Assembly: GCA_030743005.1 (NCBI GenBank)
Contig: JASLTG010000003.1
Location: 1-64,000, forward strand
DNA from: Acidimicrobiales bacterium
GTDB taxonomy: Bacteria; Actinomycetota; Acidimicrobiia; Acidimicrobiales; Poriferisodalaceae
Direction of reading: 5' to 3'
DNA: 64,000 nucleotides
Position numbers and translations under genes: made by a program. Every line of letters begins with the position of its first letter. The first letter of the stretch is position 1. The notes beneath the pieces were generated by a model. It ran no database searches. It was not told the origin of the DNA and saw only the letters and a list, made by a program, of their open reading frames with translations. Shown piece by piece: positions 35,109 to 44,220 of this stretch.

Positions 35109-35971
35109 AATTCCGTCTTGTTGTCTACGTGGCCGCCCTATTGGCGACCAGTTTGATTGTTGGGATGCCCAGCGCCGCGGAAGGAGAGGAGGATGACTCA
35201 TCTCGGGTCACCGCTAACGCCCCTAGGTTCGACCCCTGGGGCGCCCCTCACCACCGGTGGCCTGACTTACATACTTCGCACTTAGGTCAAGAGAAGGCTT
35301 ACTACCACTGGAGTCGAGAAGACCGAAAGTCACTCTTACCTGAAGCAACTGAGGCAAGGCCGCTCAATATCTGGGTTGGTGGTGACTCCCTCGCTGGAGG
35401 AGCCGCATTGGGTTTCAGAGAATTGACGCGAGAACAAGGGCGTTGGCGCTATACCGAGGATGTTCGAAAGTCGACCGGTGTGGTTAGTGACTGGTATTTC
35501 GATTGGATCGAATATTTGGAGGACGAAGTAGCTGATGGCCCCTATCAGGTCATAGTGCTCTCGATAGGAGGCAACGATTGGCAGGGTTTTCGTGGAGGCC
35601 CTTCAGACAAAGGGAGCGCTGAGTGGATTGCGCAATATGAACAGAGGGTCAAGAAAATGTTGGACGCTGTCGACCGAGCTGGCCGTTTGGTCATCTGGGT
35701 CGGAATACCTCATTTTCGGATCCCGTTCATGGTGCCGTTGCCTGATGTTGTGAACGTAATCACCCAAGATGTGTTTAGCGACGGTGACCGCTCTGCTTGG
35801 GTAGACGCGGCAGCAATCGTCTCACCAGACGGCACCTGGACTAAACATATTTTGGATGAGAATGGCGAAACAATTGAGGTACGCACAGATGACGGCACCC
35901 ACTATCAGTCAAATGGAGGTCGACTCATCACAGCTGCTGTGGTTGCGGCTATAGAGGAAAGGAGTGACTGA
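35105..35971 (+). CDS. Secreted SGNH hydrolase-type protein (second copy in cassette)
   Basis: 288-residue protein with a cleavable-looking signal peptide (hydrophobic residues 4-22, then PSAAEGEE). SGNH blocks are WVGGDSLAGGA near residue 92, LSIGGNDWQGF near 150 and the terminal DDGTHYQSNGG with Asp/His. It is related to the preceding SGNH protein but shorter and apparently not anchored. The GTG start overlaps the previous stop as GTGA, so the three genes are co-translated. Paired SGNH partners may give two acceptor specificities or a transferase plus an esterase; this is inference. Confidence 0.82.
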   Translation: MKFRLVVYVAALLATSLIVGMPSAAEGEEDDSSRVTANAPRFDPWGAPHHRWPDLHTSHLGQEKAYYHWSREDRKSLLPEATEARPLNIWVGGDSLAGGAALGFRELTREQGRWRYTEDVRKSTGVVSDWYFDWIEYLEDEVADGPYQVIVLSIGGNDWQGFRGGPSDKGSAEWIAQYEQRVKKMLDAVDRAGRLVIWVGIPHFRIPFMVPLPDVVNVITQDVFSDGDRSAWVDAAAIVSPDGTWTKHILDENGETIEVRTDDGTHYQSNGGRLITAAVVAAIEERSD

Positions 35972-35988
35972 CCTGATGAACCGAGAGG

Positions 35989-36075
35989 TCAGCCCCTGCC
36001 GCAGTTTGGCCGTTTACCGTGGTTAGCTTTGCTGCGGCGAGCGCGTAACCTAAGTTTCTTTTTGCGCTTCGACAT
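35989..36075 (-). CDS. Ribosomal protein bL37 (28 aa)
   Basis: A 28-codon frame coding for an extremely basic peptide: MSKRKKKLRLRARRSKANH then GKRPNCGRG. The KANHGKRPN segment is what I recall as the conserved end of the actinobacterial large-subunit protein bL37 found in the Mycobacterium smegmatis ribosome structure, which is about 24 residues long. It is located between the convergent SGNH gene and the upstream AMACR-like gene on the same strand. No strong ribosome site is seen. The short length explains why automatic gene callers would skip it. Confidence 0.82.
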   Translation of the reverse strand: MSKRKKKLRLRARRSKANHGKRPNCGRG

Positions 36076-36131
36076 GTCGTAAAGGCTACAGGGGACTTAA
36101 TCGATTCCCTAGAGATAAGAAACTTGAGTGT

Positions 36132-37271
36132 TTAGCTGACGGCGCCCACGTCTTTTAACTTCTCGACGTCTTCACTTGAAAATCCCCAATCGGTTAACAC
36201 TTCGAGGGTGTGTTGTCCTGGCGCGGGTGGCGGCATTTGTACTTGGCCGGGGGTACGACTGAATTTGGGAGCTGGGCCGGGCTGCATGACACCGTCTACC
36301 TCAACAAATGAACCCCGTGCCACGTTGTGGGGATGCTCTGGTGCTTCAGACAAGTCAAGAACCGGGGCATAACACACATCGCTGCCCAGCATTACCTCAT
36401 CCCACTCATCGCGGCTTCGGGACTTAATTATTTCTGCGAGTCGAGACTTCTTCTCTGCCCAACTTTCCTGATCGTTACGAGCCTCTGTTGAGGCTTCTGT
36501 TAGGCCGGTCAATTCCAAGAGCTCGTCATGAAATTTGCCTTCGATAGAACCGATGGACACAAATTTCTCGTCTGAGGTTTCGTAGACCCCGTAATAGTAA
36601 GAGCCGCCATCAAGGACGTTGTCCTCACGCTCATCTGACCAATGACCTGAAGCATGCATTCCATAAATAGAGCCCATCAAGGACGCAGCACCTTCAGTCA
36701 TTGCAGCATCGACAACTTGACCTACGCCGGAGGTTCTTGCTTCGAGCAGGGCAGCGCATATTCCGAAAGCAAGATAAATTCCGCCGCCGCCGAAGTCACC
36801 CACGAGGTTGAGGGGAGGTGATGGTTTGTCTGCCGATCCGATGGCGTGCAACGCTCCGGTCAGGGCGATGTAGTTAATGTCGTGACCCGCCGCGTGCGCC
36901 ATTGGGCCATCTTGGCCCCAGCCGGTCATTCGGCCGTAAACCAGTTTTGGGTTTCGTTCGAGACATTCTTCGGGGCCCAACCCGAGCCGCTCTGTAACGC
37001 CCGGACGAAAACCTTCGATCAAAGCATCTGCTCCTTCAACGAGTTTAAGAACGGTCTCGACACCATCGGAGTTCTTGAGATCGACCGACACCGAACGACG
37101 ACTCCTATTTAGAACGCTGTATTTCCTGCCTCTGTCTATCCCAATATCTACTTGAGCCATGCGATCAACCCGAACAACATCAGCTCCCAGGTCCGCCAAG
37201 AGCATTGCGCAAAAAGGCCCAGGCCCGATGCCAGCTAACTCGATAACTTTGACTCCGCTTAGTGGTCCCAC
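36132..37271 (-). CDS. CoA-transferase family III / alpha-methylacyl-CoA racemase-like
   Basis: 379-residue CaiB/BaiF-type protein. Opening GPLSGVKVIELAGIGPGPFCAM matches alpha-methylacyl-CoA racemase (core VKVIELAGIGPGPFCAM), with LADLGADVVRVDR next and the mid-region GRMTGWGQDGPMAHAAGHDINYIALTG holding the His and Asp (GHDINY) used as acid/base pair in Mcr of M. tuberculosis. Racemase activity on 2-methyl-branched acyl-CoA is therefore more likely than CoA transfer. The GTG start has GGGAGGA five bases upstream; the frame is open a further 53 codons. Divergent from ychF. Confidence 0.87.
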   Translation of the reverse strand: MGPLSGVKVIELAGIGPGPFCAMLLADLGADVVRVDRMAQVDIGIDRGRKYSVLNRSRRSVSVDLKNSDGVETVLKLVEGADALIEGFRPGVTERLGLGPEECLERNPKLVYGRMTGWGQDGPMAHAAGHDINYIALTGALHAIGSADKPSPPLNLVGDFGGGGIYLAFGICAALLEARTSGVGQVVDAAMTEGAASLMGSIYGMHASGHWSDEREDNVLDGGSYYYGVYETSDEKFVSIGSIEGKFHDELLELTGLTEASTEARNDQESWAEKKSRLAEIIKSRSRDEWDEVMLGSDVCYAPVLDLSEAPEHPHNVARGSFVEVDGVMQPGPAPKFSRTPGQVQMPPPAPGQHTLEVLTDWGFSSEDVEKLKDVGAVS

Positions 37272-37374
37272 AACGTCCTCCCTAAGAACTAGTTCCCAGA
37301 TTCTTTCACAGCAGGGAGCGACCTTCACGGCTGATGGGTGACTTGAGTCCGAGCAGCGGTAGCCTCGCCTGCCA

Positions 37375-38457
37375 ATGGAAAGATTCGGATTCGTCGGCCT
37401 ACCCAATGCTGGTAAGTCTTCTCTGTTCAACGCCCTAGCTGGAGGCGGAGCACTCGCTGCGCCTTATGCGTTCGCCACCACCGACCCGAATGTCGGCGTC
37501 GTTAAGGTTCCCGATCAACGATTAGATGCTCTCGCCGCAATGAGCGAAAGTCGAAAAGTCGTTAACTCAACAACAGAGTTCGTCGATATAGGAGGACTAG
37601 TTGAAGGGGCTAGCCAAGGAGAAGGACTCGGCAACAAATTCCTTGCTGGGATTAGAGAAGTTGACGCTCTGGTTTTGGTTCTTCGAACGTTTTCTGATGA
37701 GGACGTGCCAGGTCCGACTGACCCGATCGAACACCTCCGTGTTGTAGAAATCGAACTTACGCTTGCTGATCTTGAGGCTGTAGAAGGCCGCATTGATCGC
37801 CGCCGTAAAGCGCTGCGTGCTGACCCGCGAGATGCTGTGTTAGTAGCAGAAGTAGATGCCTTAGAAGAAGCCTTAATCTTGCTTTCAGAGGGGACACCGC
37901 TTTATCAATCGGATCTTTCTAATGAGCGCCGGTCAGCCTTGCGAGAACACTTTTTGCTGACTAACAAACCTGTAATGGCGGTGTTGAACATAGGAGAGGA
38001 CCAGTTAACCGAAGCCAACGCACTCTCTACTGCCTTAGGGGCAGCACTCCCGGGTGCAGAAGTCTTACCACTTTCGGTTCAACTAGAAGCTGAAGCGGCG
38101 TTGCTGCCGCATGAAGAAAGAGCTGAGCTACTTGAAGGTTTAGGATTAGGAGAAGGTGCCCTGCCGCTATTCGTGCGGGCCGCACATGACCTGTTAGGAC
38201 TGCGAACCTTCTTAACGACTGGCGAACAAGAATCTCGGGCTTGGACCTTTAAAGAAGGATGGAAGGCGCCACAATGCGCTGGCAGAATCCATACAGATTT
38301 CGAACGTGGATTCATAAGAGCTGAAGTGATTGCCCATGATGAATTACTTACATTGGGATCTTGGTCCGCGGCGCGAGACGCCGGACAACTTCGTCTAGAA
38401 GGCAAGGACTACCTGATGAGGGACGGAGATGTGGTCGAATTCCGCTTCAATGTTTAA
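37375..38457 (+). CDS. ychF: YchF/Obg-family GTP/ATPase
   Basis: 360-residue ribosome-associated P-loop ATPase. G1 is GFVGLPNAGKSSLFNAL at the N-terminus, G3 region DIGGLVEGASQGEGLGNKFL near residue 70, and the NxxE-type specificity motif LNIGED in the middle, which makes YchF prefer ATP. The C-terminal TGS domain carries FTTGEQESRAW-type text (LTTGEQESRAWTF) near 280 and the family ending VEFRFNV. Standard length. First gene of the long housekeeping block on this strand. Confidence 0.97.
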   Translation: MERFGFVGLPNAGKSSLFNALAGGGALAAPYAFATTDPNVGVVKVPDQRLDALAAMSESRKVVNSTTEFVDIGGLVEGASQGEGLGNKFLAGIREVDALVLVLRTFSDEDVPGPTDPIEHLRVVEIELTLADLEAVEGRIDRRRKALRADPRDAVLVAEVDALEEALILLSEGTPLYQSDLSNERRSALREHFLLTNKPVMAVLNIGEDQLTEANALSTALGAALPGAEVLPLSVQLEAEAALLPHEERAELLEGLGLGEGALPLFVRAAHDLLGLRTFLTTGEQESRAWTFKEGWKAPQCAGRIHTDFERGFIRAEVIAHDELLTLGSWSAARDAGQLRLEGKDYLMRDGDVVEFRFNV

Positions 38458-38552
38458 CGACAAGAAAGTTCCAAGATCGCTACAGAGCCAATTTGTTGCT
38501 CTCTTCGCTTGAAGCGTCCTCGGAATGACAAAATGTTCTTAGGTTGTCGCTG

Positions 38553-39404
38553 ATGAATGAATCTCACGAAAAGTTAACTAAAGGAACTCTCTACCTAGTA
38601 GCCACCCCAATCGGCAACTTGGGGGATATCTCACGCCGCGCGTGCGAAGTATTGGAGAGCGTCGAGGTGATCGCTTGCGAAGACACTCGCCGAACGGGAA
38701 AACTTCTAGAACTCCTTGGCCTACGCGCACAACGACTCATGGTTGCTAACGAACACACTGAAACTTCTGCCGGAGCGACCATCGTCGCGCTACTGGAGCA
38801 AGGCCAAAGTGTTGCCTTAGTGAGCGACGCGGGCACACCTGCCATTTCGGACCCAGGACAGCGTCTCGTTAGATACGTCGTCGAACATGAACATCGAGTG
38901 TCAGCGGTTCCGGGTCCCAGCGCCGTAACAACAGCCCTGACACTCTCGGGACTTTCTACTGATCGATGGGCCATGGAAGGTTTTCTTCCTCGGAAAGGCC
39001 TGGAAAGAGATCGTCGCCTAGCAGCAGTTGCTTCTGACGATCGGACCACGGTCATTTTTGAATCACCCAAACGGCTAAAGAAAACACTTGCGGACCTTGC
39101 TACCGCATGCGGCTCCGACCGACAAGCGGCGGTGATGCGCGAACTCACCAAGTTATTTGAGGAAAGTGTTCATGGGTCACTAGCCGAATTGTCGACAAGA
39201 TTTTCCGAGGACGTAAAAGGAGAGGTTGTGATCGTGGTTGGTGCTGCCCCCCAACAAGAAATAAGCGACGAGACCATTATCAAAGCTCTAGAAGCCGAGT
39301 TAACAAACGGTGCCACCAAAAGCGGGGCAGTGAGTCAAGTCACCTCAAACCTAGGGGTGGCGAGAAATCGCGTATATTCACTGGCCCTCGAGATTGGTGA
39401 ATGA
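38553..39404 (+). CDS. rsmI: 16S rRNA 2'-O-ribose C1402 methyltransferase
   Basis: 283-residue SAM-dependent methylase of the tetrapyrrole-methylase fold that modifies C1402 of 16S rRNA. The N-terminal signature is LYLVATPIGNLGDIS with the following ACEDTRRTGKLL, then VALVSDAGTPAISDPG near residue 90 and ERDRRLAAVA in the middle. ATG preferred over a TTG nine bases earlier. It opens the rsmI-metG-tatD run, the same order as B. subtilis yabC-metS-yabD. Confidence 0.95.
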   Translation: MNESHEKLTKGTLYLVATPIGNLGDISRRACEVLESVEVIACEDTRRTGKLLELLGLRAQRLMVANEHTETSAGATIVALLEQGQSVALVSDAGTPAISDPGQRLVRYVVEHEHRVSAVPGPSAVTTALTLSGLSTDRWAMEGFLPRKGLERDRRLAAVASDDRTTVIFESPKRLKKTLADLATACGSDRQAAVMRELTKLFEESVHGSLAELSTRFSEDVKGEVVIVVGAAPQQEISDETIIKALEAELTNGATKSGAVSQVTSNLGVARNRVYSLALEIGE

Positions 39405-39451
39405 ACCCTTTGCATGAAACCCTGCCGGTTGGCTAGAGCCTGGTCGGTACC

Positions 39452-40963
39452 ATGGCAGACGTGACCACCCCCTACTACGTCACCACTCCTATCTATTACG
39501 TAAACGATGCGCCCCATATCGGGCATGCGTATACGACCATCACGGCCGATGCCGTGGCTAGGTGGAATCGGCTCTTAGGTCGCGATGTCCACTTTCTTAC
39601 AGGTACTGATGAACACGGACTGAAGGTCCAACGAGCGGCCGAAGCTAACAATTGTTTACCAATCGAATGGGCTGACCAAACCGTCGTTAGATTCAAAGAT
39701 GCCTGGACCCAACTTGAAATATCGAATGATGATTTCATTCGCACTAGTGAGGAACGGCACTATTCGGCGGTGCAGAAACTGCTGCAAGCCTGTTATGACA
39801 ACGGAGACGTTGATCTTCAGACCTACGAAGGTCTTTATTGCGTAAGTTGTGAGGCCTACTTCAACGAAGCCGACCTAGATGAAGGAAACTGCCCGATTCA
39901 CGGGCGACCTGTTGAGCATGTAACTGAAGAGAACTACTTCTTTAAGTTGAGTCGCTACGAGCAAGCTCTCAAAGATTGGTACGCCTCTCACCCTGATTTC
40001 GTTGTCCCTTCGACTAAACGAAATGAAGCCTTGGGATTTATCAACCAAGGGCTCGAAGATTTCTCTATCAGCAGAACCTCTATTAACTGGGGCATTCCGC
40101 TTCCCTGGGATCCCAGCCACGTCACTTACGTTTGGTTTGACGCGTTGACCAACTACATAACGGCAGCGGGATACGTCGATGACCCTGAGATGTTTGATAC
40201 CCGTTGGCCCGGAATTCATCTGATTGGTAAAGACATTTTGCGCTTCCACTGCGTTTATTGGCCAGCGATGCTGATGAGTGCTGGGTTGGCTCCACCTGAA
40301 CGGATCCATGTTCATGGGTTTTTGCTGGTCGGAGGAGAGAAGATGTCGAAAACTCGACTAAACCAGATTGCTCCAGCTGACCTGGTCGAGGATTTCGGTG
40401 TTGATGGAGTGCGGCATCACTTCTTACATGGTCAAACTTTCGGACCCGATGGTGATTTCAGTCATGAAGGAATGACAGCCCGTTACAACGCGGACCTAGC
40501 CAATAATCTGGGAAATTTACTCAGTCGAGTAACAACGGTGGTCACTTCGAAATGTGGTGGAGTGGGCCCCTCGGCAAGCCCGGATAGTCCTTTAGCGACG
40601 ATCGTCGCGGAGGAATACCGAAAGATCGCTGATGGATGGAACCAGATAGCGCCGTCCGTTGCACTTGACGCGACCTGGAAAATTATTCACGAAACCAACG
40701 CGTACCTCGAAAGCGCCGAGCCTTGGAAATCAGACCCTGGCCCAGATGTCGATGTGGTCTTAGGAGATGCGTTAGAGGTTCTGCGCATAGTCTCAATTTT
40801 GGCCTCGCCCGCTGTGCCGAATGCATGTTCAGAAATCCGCCGCAGAATTGGGCTTGATGAGGACCACACCCGAGAACGAGTGCCAGAAAGTATCGAATGG
40901 GGTCAATACCCAGCGGGACTTCCAGTGCTCAAAGGCGACCCACTATTTCCGCGACTCAAGTGA
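39452..40963 (+). CDS. metG: Methionyl-tRNA synthetase
   Basis: 503-residue class I aminoacyl-tRNA synthetase. HIGH motif appears in APHIGHAYTT near residue 22 and KMSKS motif as GGEKMSKTRLNQ near 297. A zinc-binding insertion is visible around residues 130-150 (CVSCEAYF ... NCPIHGRPV, with C-x2-C and C-x2-H). The short length shows that the C-terminal tRNA-binding EMAP-II domain of longer MetRS is absent. Starts 47 bases after rsmI; tatD follows at once. Confidence 0.97.
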   Translation: MADVTTPYYVTTPIYYVNDAPHIGHAYTTITADAVARWNRLLGRDVHFLTGTDEHGLKVQRAAEANNCLPIEWADQTVVRFKDAWTQLEISNDDFIRTSEERHYSAVQKLLQACYDNGDVDLQTYEGLYCVSCEAYFNEADLDEGNCPIHGRPVEHVTEENYFFKLSRYEQALKDWYASHPDFVVPSTKRNEALGFINQGLEDFSISRTSINWGIPLPWDPSHVTYVWFDALTNYITAAGYVDDPEMFDTRWPGIHLIGKDILRFHCVYWPAMLMSAGLAPPERIHVHGFLLVGGEKMSKTRLNQIAPADLVEDFGVDGVRHHFLHGQTFGPDGDFSHEGMTARYNADLANNLGNLLSRVTTVVTSKCGGVGPSASPDSPLATIVAEEYRKIADGWNQIAPSVALDATWKIIHETNAYLESAEPWKSDPGPDVDVVLGDALEVLRIVSILASPAVPNACSEIRRRIGLDEDHTRERVPESIEWGQYPAGLPVLKGDPLFPRLK

Positions 40964-40968
40964 GCAAC

Positions 40969-41721
40969 ATGAACTGGACCGACAACCACTGTCACTTGCC
41001 AGATGACATGGACCTCGCAACTGAAGTGGTGCAAAACGCCAAAGATTCAGGTGTCTACCGACTTATTGATGTGGGGACCTCAATAGAACACAGCGTTAAA
41101 TGCATAGCTCGAGCTAATGAATTTGATGGAGTGTGGGCCACTGCTGGGGTCCATCCCCACGACGCAAAGGATGGGATCGAAGGTCTAGAACAGCTCGTAA
41201 CATCTCCCAAGGTCGTAGCGGTTGGGGAGTGCGGCCTGGACTACCACTATGACCATTCTCCGCGAGATATCCAGAGGGACGTCTTCGCCAAACAAATCCA
41301 ACTAGCCCATCAATTTGATTTGCCCTTAGTTATTCATACAAGAGAAGCATGGGAGGACACCTTCGACATACTCGACACCGAAGGGACCCCTGCCAAGACC
41401 GTGTTTCATTGCTTCACAGGTGGTCCCGACGAAGCTCAAGCCGGACTGCAACGAGGCGCTTACCTGTCGTTCAGCGGAATAATCACATTCCCGAACGCGC
41501 CGGAGCTACGTGAAGCTGCTGCTCTAACCCCCTCCGACCGTTACCTGATTGAAACTGACGCTCCCTATCTCGCACCAGTTCCCGAAAGAGGGAAAAAGAA
41601 CCGTCCCTCATGGGTCACCTTGGTAGGAGAGGGTGTAGCGACGGCTAGGGGAGTGGCAATCAAAGAAGTAGCTGAAGAGTCGTGGAGTAATGCTTCAAGA
41701 TTTTATGGACTAGCCGAGTGA
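40969..41721 (+). CDS. tatD: TatD-family metal-dependent DNase
   Basis: 250-residue TIM-barrel hydrolase. Metal ligands are in NHCHLPDD near residue 7 (HxH), GECGLDYHYDH near 85, VIHTREAW near 122, HCFTGG near 148 and ETDAPYLAP near 200. Family members show 3'-5' DNase activity. I used the ATG that puts HxH close to the N-terminus; a GTG nine bases upstream overlaps the metG stop and is an alternative. Same position as yabD in B. subtilis. Confidence 0.95.
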   Translation: MNWTDNHCHLPDDMDLATEVVQNAKDSGVYRLIDVGTSIEHSVKCIARANEFDGVWATAGVHPHDAKDGIEGLEQLVTSPKVVAVGECGLDYHYDHSPRDIQRDVFAKQIQLAHQFDLPLVIHTREAWEDTFDILDTEGTPAKTVFHCFTGGPDEAQAGLQRGAYLSFSGIITFPNAPELREAAALTPSDRYLIETDAPYLAPVPERGKKNRPSWVTLVGEGVATARGVAIKEVAEESWSNASRFYGLAE

Positions 41722-41776
41722 ACAGAAGAAACCTCTCTGTCAGTAGGCTCAACGAAATAGCTGCGACATTGGGTGG

Positions 41777-42631
41777 TTGGCGGTGCAACCTGTGCTTCGA
41801 AAGAGCTGGCAGAGAACTGCCCTCCTGTTGCTTTTAGGGGCAGCTGTCATAGGTGTCGCGGCTATGGCGATAAAAGACTCAAATTCCGATTATGGAAAGG
41901 CTGCGCCGCAGCCTGCGAGTAGAACAATCACGGAATCCACAAGACCAGATTTGTCGTTGGCTGGCTTCAGGATTGGAAGCCTCGCAGTGTTTCTGGTCGA
42001 CAACTTGTTTTCTGGTACACAATCGCTCCTGAACCCATCAACATTGGAGGCTGCGTCACCTATAACGACTCTTGCGATATCAAGCGAAAGCTTTGAACCT
42101 ATAGAAACTTCGACGACAACTTCGACAACCTCGCTATCTTCAACCTCTCGCACGACAGCACCGCCAAGTACGACAATAAAGGTGAAAGTTCCTCCCTCAA
42201 GTTCAACCCCTCCAACTACACAGACATCAGTCGCCACCACGACCACCACGACCGCTCCGACGTCAACGACTGTGGCGAAAACGCTTCCTGTTAGCACTGA
42301 ACCATCAGAGGAATCTTTGGAACCATCCGGAGAGGTAACTATCTTCGGGCAGCTTTACCTCGATACCTGGCCCAGTTTGGAGATGTGGGAACGAATGGCT
42401 TGGTGTGAGTCACGACAAACATGGGATGTGGACACCGGAAATGGATACTTCGGAGGGCTCCAATTTGCATTGGGCTCATGGCAATGGATGGGAGGCGAAG
42501 GAAGCCCAGCAGACGCCAGCAAAGAAGAACAAATCTTTAGAGCCAATCTGCTCTGGCAAGCCCAAGGCTGGAATGGTTGGCCCGGCTGCAAAGAATATTT
42601 CGGCTGGTCGAGATGGCAGGTCAGCGAATGA
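41777..42631 (+). CDS. Resuscitation-promoting-factor-type transglycosylase domain protein
   Basis: 284-residue secreted or anchored protein. Residues ~15-32 form a hydrophobic helix, residues ~105-195 are a Ser/Thr/Pro-rich linker typical of exported actinobacterial cell-wall proteins, and residues ~205-284 form the Rpf domain: MAWCESRQTWDVDTGNGYFG with catalytic Glu in CES, GGLQFALGSWQWMGG, and the second Cys in WPGCKEYFGW. Rpf domains cleave peptidoglycan glycan strands. No G5 or DUF348 domains of full RpfB are present. TTG start is uncertain (GTG six bases on is possible). It overlaps ksgA, as rpfB precedes ksgA in mycobacteria. Confidence 0.88.
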   Translation: MAVQPVLRKSWQRTALLLLLGAAVIGVAAMAIKDSNSDYGKAAPQPASRTITESTRPDLSLAGFRIGSLAVFLVDNLFSGTQSLLNPSTLEAASPITTLAISSESFEPIETSTTTSTTSLSSTSRTTAPPSTTIKVKVPPSSSTPPTTQTSVATTTTTTAPTSTTVAKTLPVSTEPSEESLEPSGEVTIFGQLYLDTWPSLEMWERMAWCESRQTWDVDTGNGYFGGLQFALGSWQWMGGEGSPADASKEEQIFRANLLWQAQGWNGWPGCKEYFGWSRWQVSE

Positions 42632-43446
42632 CCTTGTCCATAACTGATGTACGGCGAATACTGGACGAGGCGGGCATAAGTCCCAAGAAAAGCCTTGGAC
42701 AAAATTTCGTGGTCGACCCAAACACCGTTAGGCGAATAGCACGATTATCAGGCATTAGAGAAGGCAGTCAGGTACTAGAAATTGGCGCGGGGTTGGGCTC
42801 GTTAACGCTCGCTCTAGCTGAAACCGGTGCAGATGTGACAGCGATCGAGACCGATGGATCACTGATCCCCATACTCAACTCCACGGTCGGAGAGCAGGCG
42901 AGGATCCTGAACGTTGACGTCCGAGACCTTTCTTGGAACGACGTATTACCCACACCTGGTTGGCACCTCGTAGCGAACCTCCCTTACAACATTGCTACAA
43001 CTGTCGTCCTCACAGTCTTAGATGAAGTTCCTGCTGTGACTCGACTCTTGGTTATGGTTCAGCAAGAAGCTGGAGAACGTCTAGCGGCAACTGTTGGAGA
43101 TTCGGCGTACGGAGCTGTGTCAGTGCGTGTGGCCCTTCGAGCTCAAGCAACAATTGTTGGACATGTGTCACCTTCCGTGTTCTATCCGAAGCCACGAGTG
43201 AACTCAGCTCTCGTAGCGATCGAACGAGTAGATAGGAACCTGGAAGAGCACATCGAAAACGAACTTATAGAACTCGTCCGGATCGCCTTTAATCAACGCC
43301 GCAAGATGCTACGAAAAAGTTTGAAGGGACGAATACAGGAGACAGTTCTAGAAAGCGCAGGAATTGCGCCTACGTCTCGACCGGAAGAGATCGAATTGGA
43401 TAGATGGATAGACCTTGCCCGGAAGTCCACGAACATCGAATCATGA
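42628..43446 (+). CDS. ksgA: 16S rRNA dimethyladenosine transferase
   Basis: 272-residue SAM methyltransferase that dimethylates A1518/A1519 of 16S rRNA late in 30S assembly. N-terminal KSLGQNFVVD, SAM motif LEIGAGLGSLTLALAE near residue 48, catalytic NLPYNIAT near 113, and FYPKPRVNSALV near 180. The ATG lies in an ATGA overlap with the Rpf gene stop, and the gene's own stop overlaps ispE as ATGA; longer in-frame starts would run back into the Rpf gene. Order rpf-ksgA-ispE is widely conserved in actinobacteria. Confidence 0.96.
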   Translation: MTLSITDVRRILDEAGISPKKSLGQNFVVDPNTVRRIARLSGIREGSQVLEIGAGLGSLTLALAETGADVTAIETDGSLIPILNSTVGEQARILNVDVRDLSWNDVLPTPGWHLVANLPYNIATTVVLTVLDEVPAVTRLLVMVQQEAGERLAATVGDSAYGAVSVRVALRAQATIVGHVSPSVFYPKPRVNSALVAIERVDRNLEEHIENELIELVRIAFNQRRKMLRKSLKGRIQETVLESAGIAPTSRPEEIELDRWIDLARKSTNIES

Positions 43447-44201
43447 AGTCTGAACATCTAATCTGCCCAGCTAAATTGACCCTCTCACTTAGGGTGAATA
43501 GTCGCCGCGCAGATGGCTACCACCTCATAGACGCTGAAATGGTGTCGGTCGACCTTTGTGACGAAATCGTGATTAGCGATGGGTCAGGATTGAAGATTCG
43601 ATCATCAGACTCAGGATTTGAAGTCCCGAAAAACGAAAACAATCTCGTCAATCGTGCACTGGACTTACTAGGCCGCACAGCCGAGGTCACGATCGATAAG
43701 AGAATCCCATCAGGGGCGGGCCTTGGCGGAGGATCTAGCAATGCGGCTGCTGTTTTGCGATGGGCCGGGTTTAGCGATCCGGTAGCAGCTGCGTCATTGG
43801 GCGCGGATGTAGCGTTTTGTCTTCTGGGGGGACGAGCTCGTGTTCAAGGCATCGGAGAGATACTTCAACCACTGCCTCACCTGGAACGTGAAATGACCTT
43901 ACTCATCCCACCTATAGGGGTGTCAACTGAGGATGTTTATCAAGCATGGGACGACCTAGGTAGCCCAGTTGGTGACCACGGCAATGATCTCGAACCTGCC
44001 GCACTCATAGTCGAACCTGAGTTAGGAGAGTGGCGAGATGCACTCAGCGAAGCAACTGGAAAGCGAGCCCGTCTAGCCGGTAGCGGCGGTACCTGGTTTG
44101 TCGAAGGACACCACGAAGAATTTCGACACAGCGGAGTCGCATCAGTAAAAGTCAAAACCTTGCCTCAGCACAGCACTAACAAGACAAGCGCTACTGAGTA
44201 A
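43443..44201 (+). CDS. ispE: 4-diphosphocytidyl-2-C-methyl-D-erythritol kinase
   Basis: 252-residue GHMP-family kinase of the MEP isoprenoid pathway. Substrate-side CPAKLTLSLRVNSRRADGYH is visible at the N-terminus (core PAKLTLSL and ADGYH), the ATP-binding PSGAGLGGGSSNAAAVLR near residue 90, and the C-terminal RLAGSGGTWFV. The protein is slightly short for the family (usually 280-300). It starts in an ATGA overlap with ksgA. Together with dxs it shows use of the MEP pathway. Confidence 0.95.
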   Translation: MKSEHLICPAKLTLSLRVNSRRADGYHLIDAEMVSVDLCDEIVISDGSGLKIRSSDSGFEVPKNENNLVNRALDLLGRTAEVTIDKRIPSGAGLGGGSSNAAAVLRWAGFSDPVAAASLGADVAFCLLGGRARVQGIGEILQPLPHLEREMTLLIPPIGVSTEDVYQAWDDLGSPVGDHGNDLEPAALIVEPELGEWRDALSEATGKRARLAGSGGTWFVEGHHEEFRHSGVASVKVKTLPQHSTNKTSATE

Positions 44202-44220
44202 CTGAGCTACTGAGGACTAG

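Noticed and set aside
41890-42297. Val/Glu-rich antisense frame over the Rpf linker
   Set aside because: It is the complement of the Thr/Ser-rich linker repeats; composition is explained by that low-complexity DNA.
42100-42300. Possible tandem repeat or CRISPR-like array
   Set aside because: The short ACGAC/CCAC repeats simply encode the Thr/Ser-rich linker of the Rpf protein; no spacer structure.
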